Source: Bryobacterales bacterium
Lineage (GTDB): Bacteria; Acidobacteriota; Terriglobia; Bryobacterales; Bryobacteraceae
Reading direction: 5' to 3'
Assembly: GCA_003487005.1 (NCBI GenBank)
Contig: DNFG01000384.1
Location: 5,222-14,503 of the forward strand
Length of the DNA stretch: 9,282 nucleotides
Part shown: in pieces, positions 7,272 through 9,282 of the stretch
Numbering within the stretch: position 1 is the stretch's first letter
Layout: the number at the start of each line of letters is the position of its first letter
Made by a program: the position numbers and the translations under genes
Notes under the pieces: generated by a model
The model's database searches: none
What the model was told of the DNA's origin: nothing
What the model saw: only the letters and a program-made list of their open reading frames with translations

Positions 7272-7356
7272 TTTGACGGATTTCGACGCAGTCTCTCTAA
7301 GGTTTTTGGGGCAGTTGACCGATGACAACTTAGCAGACGGTGAAAGGAGGCGGCGG
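7272..7356. promoter_or_regulatory. Divergent intergenic control region
   Basis: If the kinase starts at the TTG at 7357, these 85 nt separate it from the methyltransferase and should carry promoters for both. On the + strand a possible -35 TTGACG (7273-7278) and a -10-like TCTAAG (7296-7301, four of six matches) are 17 nt apart. A short dyad AGTTG-N8-CAACT (7313-7330) lies between this and the kinase SD and could be an operator, but a 5-bp repeat can arise by chance. I found no convincing sigma70 promoter for the methyltransferase on the minus strand. Confidence 0.35.
7344..7350 (+). promoter_or_regulatory. Strong Shine-Dalgarno for the hybrid kinase
   Basis: AAGGAGG lies 6 nt before the in-frame TTG at 7357, a near-ideal match to the 16S rRNA tail at ideal spacing. 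It is the main reason to place the kinase start there and not at the TTG at 7273, which has no SD and abuts the divergent methyltransferase start. Confidence 0.7.
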
Positions 7357-9282
7357 TTGGCCGCACAGACCAGGTTTACCTCGATCGCGACAAAGTTCAG
7401 CGTGTTCACCGCGGCCCTGGTGTTCTGGGTGGTGGCTGTGGTGCTCGCCTACGACTACAGCCGGGAGAATTTCAGCGCGGGCAAGGCGATTCTGCTGATG
7501 CTGGTGCTGTTTCTGGTGGCGGCGGCGATCTCGCGGTTCACGATCCGGCTGCTGGTGCGTCCGCTGTCGTTTCTGCAGGATGGGATTCAGGAGTTACAGG
7601 CCGGCCGGCTGCGGCAGATCCGGGTGAGCCCGACACGGGACGAGATTGAGTTTCTGGGCCGGAGTTTCAATGCGATGGTGGCTTCGCTGGCGGCGTCGCG
7701 GGCGGAGGTCCAGGAACACCGGGAACTGCTCGAACAGCGGATCCAGGAGCGCACCGAGGCCCTCGATGAGGCCTTGCAGAGCGCATTGTCTTCGAGTCAG
7801 GCCAAGAGCGAGTTTCTGGCGAACATGTCCCACGAACTGCGGACGCCGATGTCCGGAGTGATCGGAATGCTGGATCTGGTTCTGGATACGCCGCTGGCGC
7901 CCGATCAGAAAGAGCACCTCAAAAGCGCGAGAAACTGCGCGCTGTCGCTGCTGGCGCTGCTGAATGACATTCTGGACCTGTCCAAGATCGAAGCAGGGCG
8001 CATGATCCTGGAGGAGATTCCCTACGATATCCGGGAACTGGTTGCCGACTGCTCCCGGACCCAACTGGCGCTGGCGAGCAACAAGGGCGTGAGCCTCCGC
8101 TGGACCACCGGCCACGGGGTGCCGCAGATGATGGTGGGGGATCCGCTGCGGCTGCGCCAGATCCTGGCGAATCTGTTGAGTAATGCGGTGAAGTTCACGA
8201 GCAGCGGTGAGGTGGTGGTGATCGTCGAGGTTCGAAGCCGCGAGGAGCGGGACGGCCATCCGTTGGACCTGATGGTTTCCGTTCGGGACACCGGGCCGGG
8301 CATCCCGCCGGAGAAGGTCGAGTCGATTTTCGAAAAGTTCACCCAGGCGGATGGCAGTATCAGCCGGCGCTATGGCGGCACCGGGCTGGGTCTGGCAATC
8401 ACGCGCAAACTGGTGGAAGTCCACGAAGGGACCATCGAGGTGGAGAGCGAAGTGGGCGCGGGCAGCACGTTCACGGTCATCCTGCCCGCGAATGCCCGGG
8501 AGGTCTTGCCGGCGGTTGAGTCGCCGGCGGCCCCGGAGCAGGGAATCGCGGGCCGGGGCCCCATTCTGGTGGTGGAAGACAACCTGATCAATCAGAAGGT
8601 GGTGCTGGCAGTGCTGCGGAAGCGGGGCTATGCGGTGCAGGTGGCCGCCAACGGCCAGGAAGCGCTCCAACTGCTGGACCGGCAAAGATTCGCACTCATT
8701 CTGATGGACGTGCAGATGCCGGTTCTGGACGGCCTGGAAACCACCCGGCGCATCCGGGCCAATCCGGCATTGCGGCACCTGCCGATCGTGGCCATGACCG
8801 CCCACGCCATGAATGGCGACCGGGAACGATGCCTCGAGGCGGGCATGAATGCATACCTGGCGAAGCCGGTGGATCATGTCCACCTGCTGGCGATTGTTGA
8901 AAAATACTTGAGCGAAGAGACGGCGCCCATGGAGTGGCAGGCGCAGCCGGAAGTGGATCACGCGCGGCGGACATCAAGGCTCGTGGATGCCGACCCCTCG
9001 CTGGTCGGCCAAATGATGCATCTCTTTCTGCAACTTGCGCCGGAACGGCTGGACAAACTGCGCGCGGCGGCCGAGAATTGCGACGGTGAACAACTCCGTT
9101 CGGATGCGAGGAAGATGCACGGCGCGGCGCAGTCGATTGCAGCCCACGAGATTGTCGCGGCGGCCATCCGGCTCGATGAAGCCGGCGCGCACGCCGATTG
9201 GGGACTGGCGCTGAAAGCGCTGGGCGAACTCGAGGCCGGTGTCAGGCACCTGCAGCGGCAGACCCAGACTTCAGCCGGCTGA
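7357..9282 (+). CDS. Hybrid sensor histidine kinase with degenerate Hpt-like domain
   Basis: This is a 641-residue membrane kinase (numbering from the TTG at 7357; a 669-residue form would start at 7273). Two transmembrane helices (about 14-32 and 44-64) enclose a loop of only about a dozen residues, so there is no periplasmic sensor domain. HAMP (about 65-117) and a coiled coil follow. HisKA carries His159 in MSHELRTP. HATPase has the N box Asn276, G1 DTGPG (311-315), the F box FEKFTQAD and G2 GGTGLGL (340-346). The REC domain has Glu407/Asp408, phospho-acceptor Asp451 (LMDVQMP), Thr481 and Lys503. The C-terminal 90 residues look like Hpt, but Arg585 stands where the phospho-His is expected (DARKMHGAA), with a His three residues later. 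The architecture resembles BarA-type kinases. No partner regulator is in the window. The stop is the last codon of the window. Confidence 0.9.
   Translation: MAAQTRFTSIATKFSVFTAALVFWVVAVVLAYDYSRENFSAGKAILLMLVLFLVAAAISRFTIRLLVRPLSFLQDGIQELQAGRLRQIRVSPTRDEIEFLGRSFNAMVASLAASRAEVQEHRELLEQRIQERTEALDEALQSALSSSQAKSEFLANMSHELRTPMSGVIGMLDLVLDTPLAPDQKEHLKSARNCALSLLALLNDILDLSKIEAGRMILEEIPYDIRELVADCSRTQLALASNKGVSLRWTTGHGVPQMMVGDPLRLRQILANLLSNAVKFTSSGEVVVIVEVRSREERDGHPLDLMVSVRDTGPGIPPEKVESIFEKFTQADGSISRRYGGTGLGLAITRKLVEVHEGTIEVESEVGAGSTFTVILPANAREVLPAVESPAAPEQGIAGRGPILVVEDNLINQKVVLAVLRKRGYAVQVAANGQEALQLLDRQRFALILMDVQMPVLDGLETTRRIRANPALRHLPIVAMTAHAMNGDRERCLEAGMNAYLAKPVDHVHLLAIVEKYLSEETAPMEWQAQPEVDHARRTSRLVDADPSLVGQMMHLFLQLAPERLDKLRAAAENCDGEQLRSDARKMHGAAQSIAAHEIVAAAIRLDEAGAHADWGLALKALGELEAGVRHLQRQTQTSAG

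Noticed and set aside
7272..7409. N-terminal extension of the methyltransferase to an ATG at 7409
   Set aside because: It would run through the intergenic region and into the start of the divergent kinase. The added 46 residues show no family similarity, and typical family members start near the MNYM or MTLDGPD segment.
7594..8961. 455-codon open frame on the minus strand
   Set aside because: It is antisense to the HAMP-HisKA-HATPase-REC region of the kinase, which has all catalytic motifs. The translation is low-complexity His/Gln/Arg-rich with no domain.

Overview
The window is 9.3 kb of high-GC bacterial DNA, tightly packed with genes. I see no tRNA, rRNA, CRISPR array, insertion sequence or long repeat. 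Several features suggest an Acidobacteriota genome of the Bryobacter/Solibacter type: the GC content, a Tat-exported alkaline phosphatase, a DUF4380-like secreted protein and a secreted protein of unknown family. This placement is an inference from protein style, not a computed result.

Layout: miaE (tRNA ms2i6A37 hydroxylase) lies on the + strand at the left edge. It converges, across a 12-nt gap, on a run of seven minus-strand genes. In transcription order these are a SAM-dependent O-methyltransferase (7271 to 6246), a secreted DUF4380-like protein, a small secreted protein of unknown family, a membrane-anchored alpha/beta hydrolase, a Tat-exported alkaline phosphatase, dihydroorotate dehydrogenase pyrD (class 1B type) and ridA. 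The junctions are 6, 63 (48 with the longer start), 3, -4, 30 and 6 nt, so most or all of the run could be one transcript. The alpha/beta hydrolase and phosphatase are joined by an ATGA stop/start overlap, and the Shine-Dalgarno (SD) sequence of ridA overlaps the end of pyrD. Divergent from the methyltransferase, and filling the right end to the last base, is a hybrid histidine kinase (TM-HAMP-HisKA-HATPase-REC-Hpt-like).

How the genes fit together: the four genes in the middle of the run all encode exported or membrane-anchored proteins, with two likely hydrolases and two uncharacterised secreted proteins. They sit between a cytosolic methyltransferase and two housekeeping metabolic genes. 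I see no obvious single pathway, and I do not claim a proven new system.

The points most worth a second look are these. The Hpt-like domain of the kinase has Arg where the phospho-accepting His should be. The kinase start is probably a TTG at 7357, behind a strong SD, which leaves an 85-nt divergent control region. The secreted pair at 4587-6239 has no known function. pyrD is of class 1B type but has no pyrK beside it.
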